The notes beneath the pieces were generated by a model. It did no database searches. It was not told the DNA's origin and saw nothing but the letters and a program-made list of their open reading frames with translations. From NCBI RefSeq assembly GCF_002967715.1, contig NZ_PUIA01000035.1, positions 372,001 to 436,000 of the forward strand: a DNA stretch of 64,000 nt, read 5' to 3'. The stretch is from Blastopirellula marina (GTDB lineage: Bacteria; Planctomycetota; Planctomycetia; Pirellulales; Pirellulaceae). The position numbers were made by a program, and so were the translations under genes. Numbering within the stretch: the stretch's first letter is position 1; the number at the start of each line of letters is the position of its first letter. Of this stretch, positions 35,074 to 47,215 are shown in pieces.

Positions 35074-36675
35074 CTAGGGCTCGAAAAAGTAGGGATCTCC
35101 TTCATGAATGTACGAGGGGAGCATTTTATCCAATGCCTGTTCACCCTCCGCAGTGCAGTTTGTTTCGTCCAAACTGACGTAAATCAGATTGGGCATGCCA
35201 TACAAACACGGTAGCCCTTGGTCCGTAATCGGCACGTTCTTGAATTGCAAACCGGACAGCGAATTTAGCTTGGCGATATGCGGCAGCGCGGCATCATCAA
35301 GGGACTCACAATCATAGAGACTCAAGCGTTCTAGGCTCTGAAGCTGGCAAAGATGTGCCATGCCATTGCTGGTGATCTTACTGACGAAAACAGAAAAACG
35401 ATTGAGGGTACGTATCTCACCAATGCCCTTGAAATGAGCATCGGTGAGCCCTGCATCGTACAGGTCCATGGACTCTAACTGCGGAAGATTCCTTAAATAG
35501 GCGATGCCTTGGGGGGTTACTTGCTGTGGGCCAGTGAGTTGAATGTCTTTCAACTTCGAGGCTCGCGAAATGGCCTTCAAGTCTTCATCGGTCAATGGAA
35601 ACCCGAAAGTCACGCCTTCCAGCAAAGGCATTTCACACAGGAAACTGAGATCGCAACCCTGGTAGCTTTCTCCTTGCACACGAAGATGAATGCATTCTTG
35701 GCAATACTCAAGAGCACCGATCTTTTCGATCGGCAGTTCACCTTCCCAATGTAGTTGTCGTCCCGTTTCACCATAGTCCAACAACATGATCGCATTGTCG
35801 GACAGCAGAATGTAACCGGCCTTCGTGCCAAGATGTTCGAGCATCTTCTCGTACGAAACACCGGTTCGCATGAGTCCCAACCGCGTCAATTCCGTCCTGC
35901 CATGCAAAAATGGCAAAATGGACTCCCCGACAGGAACGTCCGTCAAGTAAAGCATCGTTAGGGGATTTGCCTGAACGATGGCAATCAGTTGCTGGTCGCT
36001 AAGGGACGCGTCTGTCAGATCCAACGCTTGGAGATTCGTGCAGACAGCCATCGCCGTCGCCCAGTCGTCGCCGACCGGATGGCTGATGTCGAGTTGGCGA
36101 ATCTCGGAAAGTTGCTTGAACCTCTTCAAATCGTGAGCCGCAACCTGGTTGACCTTCAGATACTCCATTTTGAGAGAGGGCAACGCCGCCAGTATGTCGA
36201 TGCCGTCCCTACCGACTGGCTCGCTATGAATGAGCGTCTGCAAGTTGTGCAAACTCTTCAGGTAGGCCAGGCCTTTGTCGGTGATGGCATTTTCCTGGAT
36301 ATCCAGACATTCCAACTGGGTGAGTCCGGCAACGTACCGCAGGTCGTCATCTTTCAAGCGGCTTCCCACGATGGTTAATTGCCGCAGTGACCGTAGCCCT
36401 GGCAGCCACGATACCCATTCCTGAGTATTCTCCTTGCCGCGCACCCTGACGGACACGACTTCCGTACTCCAATAACTTCCCAGGTACTTCTCAACCCAGG
36501 GTGAACCGCTTGTTTCCCATTCGACCTTAACCCCATGCGAATTTAGATGGTCTGCGATCGTGTGTTGCCGCACGATAGGGAAGACGAAAACGAGCAAGAA
36601 GCAAAGCACCATTGCGCCAAGCATAAGTAGCAACATCAACGAGCGAACGGCGAATTTACTCAGCGGACGAGGCAT
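35074..36675 (-). CDS. Leucine-rich-repeat membrane protein, copy B
   Basis: A 533-residue protein with an N-terminal transmembrane helix (SLMLLLMLGAMVLCFLLVFV) followed by about a dozen LRRs (LRQLTIVGSRLKDDDLRYV, LECLDIQENAITDKGLAYL, LESMDLYDAGLTDAHFKGI). It parallels copy A at 32610 in length, N-terminus (GSPWVEKYLGSYWSTEVVSV against GPGWVHQLFGSYYFSNIVAV) and repeat order, including a divergent middle repeat. ATG 36675 is taken; GTG 36678 is directly upstream. The genes are separated only by the phosphatase, which suggests a local duplication that captured or straddled it. Confidence 0.85.
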   Translation of the reverse strand: MPRPLSKFAVRSLMLLLMLGAMVLCFLLVFVFPIVRQHTIADHLNSHGVKVEWETSGSPWVEKYLGSYWSTEVVSVRVRGKENTQEWVSWLPGLRSLRQLTIVGSRLKDDDLRYVAGLTQLECLDIQENAITDKGLAYLKSLHNLQTLIHSEPVGRDGIDILAALPSLKMEYLKVNQVAAHDLKRFKQLSEIRQLDISHPVGDDWATAMAVCTNLQALDLTDASLSDQQLIAIVQANPLTMLYLTDVPVGESILPFLHGRTELTRLGLMRTGVSYEKMLEHLGTKAGYILLSDNAIMLLDYGETGRQLHWEGELPIEKIGALEYCQECIHLRVQGESYQGCDLSFLCEMPLLEGVTFGFPLTDEDLKAISRASKLKDIQLTGPQQVTPQGIAYLRNLPQLESMDLYDAGLTDAHFKGIGEIRTLNRFSVFVSKITSNGMAHLCQLQSLERLSLYDCESLDDAALPHIAKLNSLSGLQFKNVPITDQGLPCLYGMPNLIYVSLDETNCTAEGEQALDKMLPSYIHEGDPYFFEP

Positions 36676-36732
36676 CACTTAACGCTTCGGGGAGAGCACC
36701 CTTTGACAAGGCAGACGGACCATACCAGACCA

Positions 36733-37335
36733 TTACAATTTCGGTAAATCCTGCGAATCTTTCCACATTTGGGCAAACCAATCGAGCGATTCCAGTTCGC
36801 TGCGTAGTGGTGTGCGGATGAACTCGGGCGCACGGTGGACGTACTCGACCGCTTTCCATTTTCCTACTTCGCACAGCGACTCGATGTGGGCGATGGCCGA
36901 TGCAGGGGAAAAGTTTTCTCCCCGTTCATTCAGGTCGCGGAAGTTGTTGGGAAGGGCAGTCCAGATAACGGCATCGAAGTCGGTTTGGTCGGCCCATTCG
37001 ACAATCGCTGGCGGGATAGATGGTAATGAAGGATCGTTGGCAATAGCATGCGGCTGGTAGACGCCCACTTCGGCGAGCGTGGCGTTTTCGCGGATCTGCA
37101 GATCCTGGATCGCCAGGGCAGGGGTCTCTCGCTTACTAATCGTATAGGCGACGCGGCACTGGGCTCCGTGCTCTTCTTCCAGCACGAGCGTGAGTGCCCG
37201 CTGGCGACTGATGGAGATACGCGAGAACTCCAACTGCAGCAGAGGGCCATCGAAATACCACGCGCCGTGGTGCTGATCGAATTGGGGCCGGTCGTCCCAC
37301 AGCAAGGAACCCCAGCCGATGATAGCCGTTTTCAT
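36733..37335 (-). CDS. Hypothetical protein, possibly gamma-glutamylcyclotransferase-like fold
   Basis: A 200-residue soluble protein. The start MKTAIIGWGSLLWDDR resembles the (Y/G)GSL strand-loop of gamma-glutamylcyclotransferase-like proteins, and the following GAWYFDGPLLQLEFSRIS, ALTLVLEEEHGAQCRVAYTIS suit that fold, but the catalytic Glu is not certain. No further domain is seen. It lies 57 bases upstream of LRR copy B in the same direction. Function unknown. Confidence 0.65.
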   Translation of the reverse strand: MKTAIIGWGSLLWDDRPQFDQHHGAWYFDGPLLQLEFSRISISRQRALTLVLEEEHGAQCRVAYTISKRETPALAIQDLQIRENATLAEVGVYQPHAIANDPSLPSIPPAIVEWADQTDFDAVIWTALPNNFRDLNERGENFSPASAIAHIESLCEVGKWKAVEYVHRAPEFIRTPLRSELESLDWFAQMWKDSQDLPKL

Positions 37336-37497
37336 CGCGAACCAATACTTCCGATCGCTTTCGACACGTCGTGGCTATCATTCATGTCGTATTCGATGAC
37401 GATTACCTTGAGGCCAGACAAAACAATCCGTCCGCCCAATGCGGCGAGCACGAGCCTGAAATTCTGCATGGGGAGAATTCTAGTTGGATGAGACGCA

Positions 37498-37533
37498 TGA
37501 AAAAAGGCGAGCTACACCAGGGTAGCCCGCCTT
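37498..37533 (-). terminator. Rho-independent terminator of nrdA-nrdB
   Basis: On the minus strand AAGGCG-G-GCTAC pairs with GTAGC-T-CGCCTT (one internal mismatch, loop 37516-37521) and is followed by six T. It lies about 45 bases after the nrdB stop. Confidence 0.85.
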
Positions 37534-37577
37534 CGTAGTCCTTTACAAGACACAATCCTTGATCGAGAAAGCCCCGA

Positions 37578-38639
37578 CTAGTCCCAGTTGAGACCGCTGG
37601 AGCTTTGGTATTCGGTAACTCGCGTTTCAAAGAAGTTCTTTTCTTTGGCGAGGTCCATCGTTTCGCTCATCCAGGGGAACGGGTTGTTGGCCTGGTTGAA
37701 CTGCTTTGGCAGGCCAATACGTTCCAAGCGGCGATCGGCAATGTGATGCACGTAATCGCGGAACAATTCACGATTCAGACCGAGGATGCCGTTAGGCAGG
37801 CAGTCGGAAGCATAAGCGATTTCCAGTTCGACCGCTTCGTGAATCAGGTCGATGATCGACTGCTGGAATTCTTCGGTCCAGACGTCGGGGTTCTCTTCTT
37901 TAATACCGTTGATCAGGTCGATACCGAAGTTCAAGTGAACCGTTTCATCACGCAGGATGTACTGGAACTGCTCGCCAATCCCGGTCATCAGGTTGCGGCG
38001 ATGGAACGACAGCACCATCACGAAACCGGTGTAGAAGAAGATGCCTTCCATGATGATGTAGTAGCCGATCAGGTTCTTCAGGAAGGTTTGAATTCCTTCG
38101 TACGTGTCGGTCTTGAAGTCCGGGTCGAGCACTTCGCGGGTCAAGTTCATCTCGAACTCGTCCTTCTTGGTGATCGCGGGGACTTCGTGATACATGTTGA
38201 AGACTTCGCCTTCGTTCAGGCCCAGGCTTTCCACCACGTATAGGAACGTGTGCGAATGGATCGCTTCTTCAAAGGCCTGACGCAGAAGGTACTGGCGGGC
38301 TTCGGCGTTGGTCACGTGCTTGAAGATAGCCAGCACCAGGTTGTTACCAACCAGGCTTTCCGCGGTCGAGAAGAAACCGAGGTTCCGCATGATGACCTTG
38401 CGTTCATCTTCGGTCAGCTTGTCGCTGCGCCAGGTTTCAATGTCCTTGGTCATGGGAACTTCGGTTGGCATCCAGTGATTGGCGCAACCGTTGAGGTAAT
38501 GTTCCCAGGCCCAGTGATACTTCAGCGGCATCAGCTGGTTCACGTCAACCTGGTGGGCGTTGATCAGACGCTTTTCACTCGCGTTAACGCGCTGCGTTCC
38601 AGTCATTTCGGTATCGAAGCCGAGGCTTGGAGTAGACAT
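37578..38639 (-). CDS. nrdB: Ribonucleoside-diphosphate reductase beta subunit, class Ic-like (tyrosine-less R2)
   Basis: A 353-residue ferritin-like R2 subunit, which makes the oxidant used by NrdA to reduce ribonucleotides. The metal ligands are visible: Glu94 ([10 protein letters not shown]), Glu125 and His128 (EAIHSHTF), Glu198 (IMEGIFFY), Glu232 and His235 (RDETVHLNF). The first ligand is Glu rather than the Asp of class Ia, and the radical-Tyr position (four after His128) is Phe132. Both are marks of the Chlamydia-type class Ic Mn/Fe enzyme; Tyr134 matches the auxiliary Tyr of that protein. ATG 38639 has GGAG nine bases upstream; the frame extends to 38708. Downstream of nrdA by 130 bases, ended by the hairpin at 37498-37533. 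Confidence 0.93.
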   Translation of the reverse strand: MSTPSLGFDTEMTGTQRVNASEKRLINAHQVDVNQLMPLKYHWAWEHYLNGCANHWMPTEVPMTKDIETWRSDKLTEDERKVIMRNLGFFSTAESLVGNNLVLAIFKHVTNAEARQYLLRQAFEEAIHSHTFLYVVESLGLNEGEVFNMYHEVPAITKKDEFEMNLTREVLDPDFKTDTYEGIQTFLKNLIGYYIIMEGIFFYTGFVMVLSFHRRNLMTGIGEQFQYILRDETVHLNFGIDLINGIKEENPDVWTEEFQQSIIDLIHEAVELEIAYASDCLPNGILGLNRELFRDYVHHIADRRLERIGLPKQFNQANNPFPWMSETMDLAKEKNFFETRVTEYQSSSGLNWD

Positions 38640-38769
38640 CGTGTTTCTCCGAAGGGAAAGTTGTGCAGGTAAATTGCTTCTTGCAAGGGCGTCGGCCGCA
38701 AAGGCCACTGGGCCGACGCATGTTCAACGGGTGCCTCACCGCAATCCGGCAGGCCGGGACAACGCGTGC

Positions 38770-41697
<2,928 letters not shown>

Positions 41698-41862
41698 TGC
41701 CGTCGCCTTAATTCAGCCTTGAAAACAAACCTTGTATGACCTCACTCCTGTGGGTGACAACGTTCGAAAATTGACAGCATCAAGCGCAAGCAAGCCGTGT
41801 AGGTTTTGCCTGGTCGTCCATGACAATGTTCAGACGAGAACTTGAGACTCCTAATCTTCTCA

Positions 41863-41880
41863 TCCCCTAACAATAGGGGA
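41863..41880 (-). other. Small hairpin in the nrdA leader
   Basis: TCCCCTA (41863-41869) and TAGGGGA (41874-41880) form a perfect seven-bp stem with a four-base loop in the roughly 240-base 5' leader of nrdA. No known riboswitch core is recognised around it. Confidence 0.4.
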
Positions 41881-41933
41881 ACTGCCACCCGCTCAGCTTG
41901 GCTGCTATATGCCGCGCTACCTCGTGGGCACCA

Positions 41934-41980
41934 CTACAAGATATTGTATCGCTGGCTAGCCAAGGCACAATATCCTGGGT
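41934..41980 (-). promoter_or_regulatory. nrdA promoter overlapped by two NrdR-box-like sites
   Basis: Site 2, GCACAATATCCTGGGT (41965-41980), fits the NrdR consensus ACACAATATCTTGTGT at 13 of 16 positions; site 1, CTACAAGATATTGTAT (41934-41949), at 11 of 16. They start 31 bp apart, the usual three-turn NrdR spacing. On the minus strand TTGTGC (41970-41965) and TACAAT (41948-41943), separated by 16 bp, form a good -35/-10 pair lying inside the two boxes, so bound repressor would block RNA polymerase. The transcript would start about 240 bases before the nrdA ATG. Confidence 0.65.
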
Positions 41981-42493
41981 CGCTAAAAATGAGTTATCGC
42001 CAGATGTTGGGGGCGAATTGAATCATTCTCAGTGACGGGAGCCCAATATATCGTGGTAGCAGATCGCGTCAACCACATTATCTTCACATGCTCTAAATCG
42101 TTGCTAGCCAATAGGTAAGGCCAACATCCGACATATCTTTCCACACACAAGTCGCTAGCAAATTAGTGCTATCTACGACGAGGGGACGATGCTACAAGGG
42201 CGGATTCTTGCACTCCAAGTGCCTGAAAACACGACACTTAGACATTTCAGCCTCGCGACAGCACTAGATCTTGTGCCTGCAGAGACAAACACAGCAAGCC
42301 GAACCAAAAATTTTTGGACTTTATCAACCTCTCATTTGGGCTTCATCCCATCTGCACAAGATAGCGAAGGTTCGTGACACGTTTGGTCACGGGGTTGAGA
42401 CCGATTTCGAACTTAAACCGAACGACGATCGCCGTTATGATTAAGTGATAGCACCTGCCTCCGAACCCTTCCTTTTTCCCACCTGCTGTTTCT
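41981..42493. other. Intergenic region between nrdA promoter and DUF1592 gene
   Basis: About 510 bases, more A/T-rich than the surroundings. A 62-codon frame at 42189-42377 has no protein-like pattern and no good ribosome site, so I leave it out. The promoter of the DUF1592 gene should lie here, but I see no clear one. Confidence 0.5.
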
Positions 42494-44791
42494 ATGCGCT
42501 TCGACTTCGCACTTGCGCGAAAAGGTCTTCTCGTGGCTGTAGGCCATCTGCTGGTCCTGCTCCCTGGTATCTGCTGGGCATTGGAGCCGGAATCCCCAGA
42601 CCACTTCGAGAAGAAGATTCGACCGGCTCTCGAAACGTACTGTGCTGCGTGCCATGACCCGGAAGACGCGGACAATCACATCAAGTTTCTCCAAGCCAAG
42701 ACGGCGGCTGATATTCAGCACCTGCGTGGCATCTGGGGAAGCACCGCCGCGCAGCTTCGTAACCGCACGATGCCTCCGCCAGACGAAGATCAGCCCAGCG
42801 AACACGAACGTCTGGAACTGGCCCAGTGGATTGACGACTACTTACGAGCTACCGCTTGCGAACTGGGCTCCTATGCCGGCAACGTGACGACGCGCCGCCT
42901 GAATCGTTTAGAGTACGAAAACACCATTCGCGACCTGGTCGGTCCAGAGCTTGGCTATCACGAGACCTTTCCGACCGATGGTGGTGGGGGCGAAGGTTTC
43001 AACAACAACGGTGAGACCCTCTTTCTTCCGCCAATGTTGATGGAACGGTACGTCGAAGCGGCGCAAGAGATCCTCGACGCCGCGATCGCCACCCCAGCTT
43101 TGCGGGAAGAATTCTCCGGCGATCGACTCATTCCTACCGACGGTGCGCAGTCCAATGGTGCTCGCCAGCTACAGCCAGGACAAGACTTGACCGCTGGCAC
43201 CGTGATTTATGTGAGCGGCGATTACGAAGTCGCGATCGACATCCGTAACACCGCGAAGCAAGACCTGAAGCTCGTCTTGAAACTGGATGGCCTGCCGGCC
43301 GATCGATTCAAGCTCGACTCGAAGTACGAAGAGCAATCGTTCAGCACCACGGTCCGCTTGAATCGTGGCTTTCATGCCATCGCGATTCACAATCCCCAAG
43401 AACAGCCTGGCATCGAACTGCTTCGCTTGAAGGTCAAAGAACTGGGCATCAAACGTCCGGCCGATGCCCAGAAGTTTCACGACCGAATCTTTCAGGCCCA
43501 AGAGGGCAAGTACGCCCAAGACCGAGCCGCAGCCACCCAGTTGATCCATAGCTTCGCTGCCAAGGCGTTTCGTCGCCCCGTGACGGATGAAGAGCTGAAG
43601 CCATTCTTCGCGTTGTACGACCGAGCGGTGAGCCGAAAAGATCCGTACGAGGAATGCGTCAAACTGGCTCTCAAGGGCATTCTGGTTTCACCTCACTTCC
43701 TGTTCCGCATCGAAGGCACTCCTACCTCGGCCGAACTTCAACGCATCGACGACTACGAACTCGCTACGCGGCTTTCCTACTTCCTGTGGTCGAGCATGCC
43801 GGACCAGCGTTTGTTTGACCTGGCCAAAGAAGGAAAGCTGCACCAGACGCACGTTCTCAAGGCGGAAGTGCAGCGGATGATCAAGGACCCCAAGGCTGAC
43901 ATCTTCTTCAATACGTTCACGGGGCAGTGGCTGGGCACGAAGGAAGTCGGGGGGAGCGTCTCTCCGATCAACGGCGAATACCGCGACATCTACTCCAGCG
44001 AGTTGGCAGCCGACTTTCGTGAAGAAGCCATTCAACTGACCACTTACATTGCCCGGGAAAACCGCTCGATCCTCGACTTTCTCGACTGTGACTACAGCTT
44101 CCTCAACGATCGCTTGGCCAAGCATTACGATCTTCCTGTGGTCAAAGGTCGTGAGCTTCGCAAGGTGGAAGTCACCAACGGCCAGCGCGGTGGCCTATTG
44201 GGTCTAGGCGGCGTCCACATGGTGACCTCTTACCCGCAGCGTTCAAGCCCAGTCTTACGCGGTGCATGGGTCCTGGAAACGCTCTTGGGAACCCCAGTCC
44301 CTAGTCCGCCGGCAGACGTTCCTGCATTGCCGAAAAAGGTGAACGAGAAAGACCCCAAGACCTTCCGCGAGAAATTGGAAAAGCATCGCGACAACCCTTC
44401 CTGTGCGGCCTGTCACGACTTGATCGACCCGATCGGTTTCGGCCTGGATAATTACGATTTACTGGGCCGTTGGCGCGACAAGACCGAGAACGGCAAGCCG
44501 CTCGATGCCACGGGGACTCTCCCCTCCGGAGAGAAGTTTGCCGGCCCAGCGGAACTGAAGAAGATTCTGCTGGAAAGAAAGCAGGAATTCGCTCGTCATT
44601 TCAGCCGAAAAGTCTTAGGTTATGCTTTAGGACGAAGCCTGGAAGACCCTGATAGCTGTACGATTGAATCGCTGGTCACTTCGCTCGAAGAGCATGACTA
44701 CCGCTTTCAAACGTTGATCGAAGAAATTGTGATCAGCACGCCGTTCGGTTATCGCCAACTTGCCCCAACACCTGCCCCCGAAGCCCACTAA
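42494..44791 (+). CDS. DUF1592/DUF1588-type planctomycete protein with cytochrome c-like motif
   Basis: A 765-residue secreted protein: signal peptide (LLVAVGHLLVLLPGICWA), then a cytochrome-c-like motif CAACH (Cys50-His54), followed by the standard chain DUF1587 (TTRRLNRLEYENTIRDLVG near 137), DUF1595 (AAKAFRRPVTDEELKPFF near 355), DUF1592 (RIDDYELATRLSYFLWSSMPD near 415), DUF1588 (GLGGVHMVTSYPQRSSPVLRG near 570, second CAACHDLIDPIGFGLDNYD near 636) and DUF1585 at the end. Such proteins are planctomycete/Verrucomicrobia-specific; their role is unproven, with redox or polysaccharide attack suggested. It precedes its DUF1552 partner by 38 bases. Confidence 0.92.
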   Translation: MRFDFALARKGLLVAVGHLLVLLPGICWALEPESPDHFEKKIRPALETYCAACHDPEDADNHIKFLQAKTAADIQHLRGIWGSTAAQLRNRTMPPPDEDQPSEHERLELAQWIDDYLRATACELGSYAGNVTTRRLNRLEYENTIRDLVGPELGYHETFPTDGGGGEGFNNNGETLFLPPMLMERYVEAAQEILDAAIATPALREEFSGDRLIPTDGAQSNGARQLQPGQDLTAGTVIYVSGDYEVAIDIRNTAKQDLKLVLKLDGLPADRFKLDSKYEEQSFSTTVRLNRGFHAIAIHNPQEQPGIELLRLKVKELGIKRPADAQKFHDRIFQAQEGKYAQDRAAATQLIHSFAAKAFRRPVTDEELKPFFALYDRAVSRKDPYEECVKLALKGILVSPHFLFRIEGTPTSAELQRIDDYELATRLSYFLWSSMPDQRLFDLAKEGKLHQTHVLKAEVQRMIKDPKADIFFNTFTGQWLGTKEVGGSVSPINGEYRDIYSSELAADFREEAIQLTTYIARENRSILDFLDCDYSFLNDRLAKHYDLPVVKGRELRKVEVTNGQRGGLLGLGGVHMVTSYPQRSSPVLRGAWVLETLLGTPVPSPPADVPALPKKVNEKDPKTFREKLEKHRDNPSCAACHDLIDPIGFGLDNYDLLGRWRDKTENGKPLDATGTLPSGEKFAGPAELKKILLERKQEFARHFSRKVLGYALGRSLEDPDSCTIESLVTSLEEHDYRFQTLIEEIVISTPFGYRQLAPTPAPEAH

Positions 44792-44829
44792 GTTCCCCCA
44801 TACGACACTGCCCGACGAAGGAGACAAAG

Positions 44830-46206
44830 ATGCCTCAGCCCATTTCAAGACGGACGCTGCTCAAGGGTACCGGCGCGGCATTAGCCCTTCCTTGGCTCGA
44901 ATCGATGAGCCATCGTAGCTTCGGAGCGGAAACTCTGAGCGAGCCGCCCAAACGCGTGGCATTTCTCTTCGTTCCCAACGGGGTTCGCAGCGACCAGTGG
45001 AACCCGCCCGCAACGGAAGACGGCAGCTTCGAGCTGACCCCCATGCTGCAGCCGCTGAAGGATGTCAAAGAAGAGATCACGCTGCTGGAGAACCTGTGGC
45101 ACAAGAACACGGTCGGTCGTAACGGTCATTGGCCCAAGGTACCGGCGTGGCTCTCAGGCGGGTTCGTCGAACGCACTTCCGGGCGCGACATTAACACCGG
45201 GGGGATCTCGGTCGACCAGGTTCTGGCCAGCAAGATTGGCGATCGGACGCCGCTTCCTTCGTTGGAACTGGGGGTCGATGCCGCTTACACGGGCGTCGAT
45301 AACGTCGGGGGTGGTTTTACCCGCATCTATGGTTCGCACATTGCCTGGCGAGATCCTCATACGCCGGTTCCGAAAGAGATCGTCCCGCGTCTGGCGTTCG
45401 ATCGTTTGTTCCGCACGACCACGGCTGGCCCGGTTGTCTCTGGATTTAATCCTAATCAAAAGGCCGTGGCCGACTCACTCGCGCGCGACGATGCGAGCGT
45501 GCTGGACCTGGTGATGGAAGACGCCAAATCGCTTCGCGGCAAAGTCGGAGAAGGGGACCGCGCGAAGCTGGATGAATACCTCGAATCGGTGCGCAGTGTC
45601 GAGAAACGTATCGAGGGTTCGCTCAAACCCCAGAAGCGCTGGATCAACGAGGGACGTTTCGACCTGCCACGTCCCGGGCCAGGCATCCCGGAGAGCCACG
45701 AAGAACACGTACGTCTGATGCTCGATATCATGGTCCTGGCTTTCTGGACCGATACCACGCGTATCTCGACGTTCATGCTTGGCAACGCCCAAACCGGCCG
45801 TAATTTCAGCTTCCTCGACGGCGTGCGAGGGTCGTTCCACGGTCTGTCGCACCATCGCAACGAGCAGAAAGAACGGGAGCAATACGAGAAGATCGTGCTG
45901 TGGCACCTGACCCAGTATGCCTACCTGATCGATAAAATGCGCAGCCTCGACGAAGGAGGCCGGTCGCTGCTGGACAATAGCCTGGTGATGTACGGCTCGA
46001 GTATCAAAGATGGCAATTCCCATACGGAAAAGGACCTTCCGCTGATCCTGGCAGGCAAGGGGGGCGGCAGTTTCAAAACCAACCGCCGCATTTCCGCCCC
46101 GAAAGAGACGCCGCTGTGCAACATGTACGTCTCGCTGCTGCGTCACATGGGAGTGGAAGCCGAAAGCTTTGGCGATAGTACCGGCCACCTGGAAGGCTGG
46201 AGCTAG
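44830..46206 (+). CDS. DUF1552 domain protein with Tat signal
   Basis: A 458-residue protein with a twin-arginine signal (SRRTLLKGTGAALALPWLE). The body matches DUF1552 throughout: VAFLFVPNGVRSDQWNP, FVERTSGRDINTGGISVDQ, YRS-type SVRSVEKRIEGSL, VLAFWTDTTRISTFML, HHRNEQKEREQYEKI and GSSIKDGNSHTEKDLPLILAG. This family is distantly related to sulfatase/DUF1501 alkaline-phosphatase-like folds and nearly always follows a DUF1592 protein, as here. Substrate unknown. Start ATG 44830 has GAAGGAG about 10-16 bases upstream. Confidence 0.92.
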   Translation: MPQPISRRTLLKGTGAALALPWLESMSHRSFGAETLSEPPKRVAFLFVPNGVRSDQWNPPATEDGSFELTPMLQPLKDVKEEITLLENLWHKNTVGRNGHWPKVPAWLSGGFVERTSGRDINTGGISVDQVLASKIGDRTPLPSLELGVDAAYTGVDNVGGGFTRIYGSHIAWRDPHTPVPKEIVPRLAFDRLFRTTTAGPVVSGFNPNQKAVADSLARDDASVLDLVMEDAKSLRGKVGEGDRAKLDEYLESVRSVEKRIEGSLKPQKRWINEGRFDLPRPGPGIPESHEEHVRLMLDIMVLAFWTDTTRISTFMLGNAQTGRNFSFLDGVRGSFHGLSHHRNEQKEREQYEKIVLWHLTQYAYLIDKMRSLDEGGRSLLDNSLVMYGSSIKDGNSHTEKDLPLILAGKGGGSFKTNRRISAPKETPLCNMYVSLLRHMGVEAESFGDSTGHLEGWS

Positions 46207-46354
46207 CACGGCATTCCTGGTTGCTTCGATTGCGACAAATTTGCCAGTCGCCCGAGAACGATTCATCGGTAGTCTTCGGACAGTCGATTTCAGATAAAGG
46301 GGCACTTTCGTGGGGGCCCTTAGCGTGATTTCGGCTTGTGCAGGACTAACACCC

Positions 46355-47215
46355 ATGGCTCGTTTGTGGATACTCTGGACCTTCGTGGCAATCGTCGTGG
46401 TTGCTCCTCGCGTTGGCCATGCGCAGTTCCCCATGGAAAGCATCGCCGAAGACGCCTTCGAAGAATTTGAATTCGAGGATGAAGGGGAAGAGGACGAGAT
46501 CGAAACCGATCGCGACTCGTTCACCCCATCCACATCGGTCGTGGGAACAGGGCGTTTCGTCTTTGAATCGGCCTATTCGATTGTCGATAACCGTGGCGTC
46601 CCCGAGACCCACAGCTACCCCGAAATCATCACGCGTTACGGCATTTCCGAAAACATCGAACTACGCCTGGGTTGGAACTACGAAGTCGGGGGAGCCGGCA
46701 ATCCGATTTCGGGTAACGTTCCTGATCAGTTTGACGACGGTGGCGAACTCGAGCGAGAAAGCAAGTTGCTTTACGGGGCCAAGTTCCTTCTGACCGAGCA
46801 GTGCGGCTGGACGCCTGAGGGTTCGTTGATTGTCCAGGGCTTTACCCCAACCAGCGGCGAAGCGAATGACAGCAATGTTTCGATGGCTTATGTCGGCGGC
46901 TGGAAGCTGGCCAACAACTGGGTCTGGGACTCGGCCATCCGTTACAGTACCAGTAGCGAAGAACACGACCACTTCAACGTTTGGGCCCCCTCGACGGTCC
47001 TCAAAGTCCCTTTCTGCGAGCGATGGAAAGGGCACGTCGAATACTTTGGTATCTTCACTGAAGGGCGCGAACAGGAAAGTACGCAACACTTCATCAGCCC
47101 CGGCGTGCACTACTTGATTAACCCCGACTTCGAAATCGGCGTCCGCGTCGGCTGGGGCCTCAACGACCAATCGCCCAACTTCTTCACCAATGTGGGTGTG
47201 GGCCTGCGTTATTAG
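46355..47215 (+). CDS. Outer-membrane beta-barrel protein (phenol MetA-type transporter family)
   Basis: A 286-residue protein with signal peptide (LWILWTFVAIVVVAPRVGHA), a very acidic 30-residue stretch (FEEFEFEDEGEEDEIETDRD), then alternating strands ending in aromatic residues (FVFESAYSIVDN, IELRLGWNYEVGG, SMAYVGGWKLANNW, FEIGVRVGWGLND) and a C-terminal GLRY. This fits the 'MetA-pathway of phenol degradation' outer-membrane barrel family; a general channel role is inferred. A GTG at 46310 with a good AGGGG is an alternative start adding 15 residues. The stop overlaps the convergent giant gene by four bases. Confidence 0.78.
   Translation: MARLWILWTFVAIVVVAPRVGHAQFPMESIAEDAFEEFEFEDEGEEDEIETDRDSFTPSTSVVGTGRFVFESAYSIVDNRGVPETHSYPEIITRYGISENIELRLGWNYEVGGAGNPISGNVPDQFDDGGELERESKLLYGAKFLLTEQCGWTPEGSLIVQGFTPTSGEANDSNVSMAYVGGWKLANNWVWDSAIRYSTSSEEHDHFNVWAPSTVLKVPFCERWKGHVEYFGIFTEGREQESTQHFISPGVHYLINPDFEIGVRVGWGLNDQSPNFFTNVGVGLRY

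Noticed and set aside
34935-35144. Small frame (possible start near 35044) downstream of LRR copy B
   Set aside because: The last 36 residues look somewhat protein-like, but most of the frame overlaps the LRR gene and no ribosome site is seen; evidence too weak.
41698-41936. Cobalamin or other riboswitch in the long nrdA leader
   Set aside because: Only a simple seven-bp hairpin is seen; no known riboswitch core, and a class I reductase is not usually under B12 control.
42189-42377. 62-codon frame between nrdA and DUF1592 genes
   Set aside because: No ribosome site, no regular hydrophobic pattern, A/T-rich intergenic DNA.
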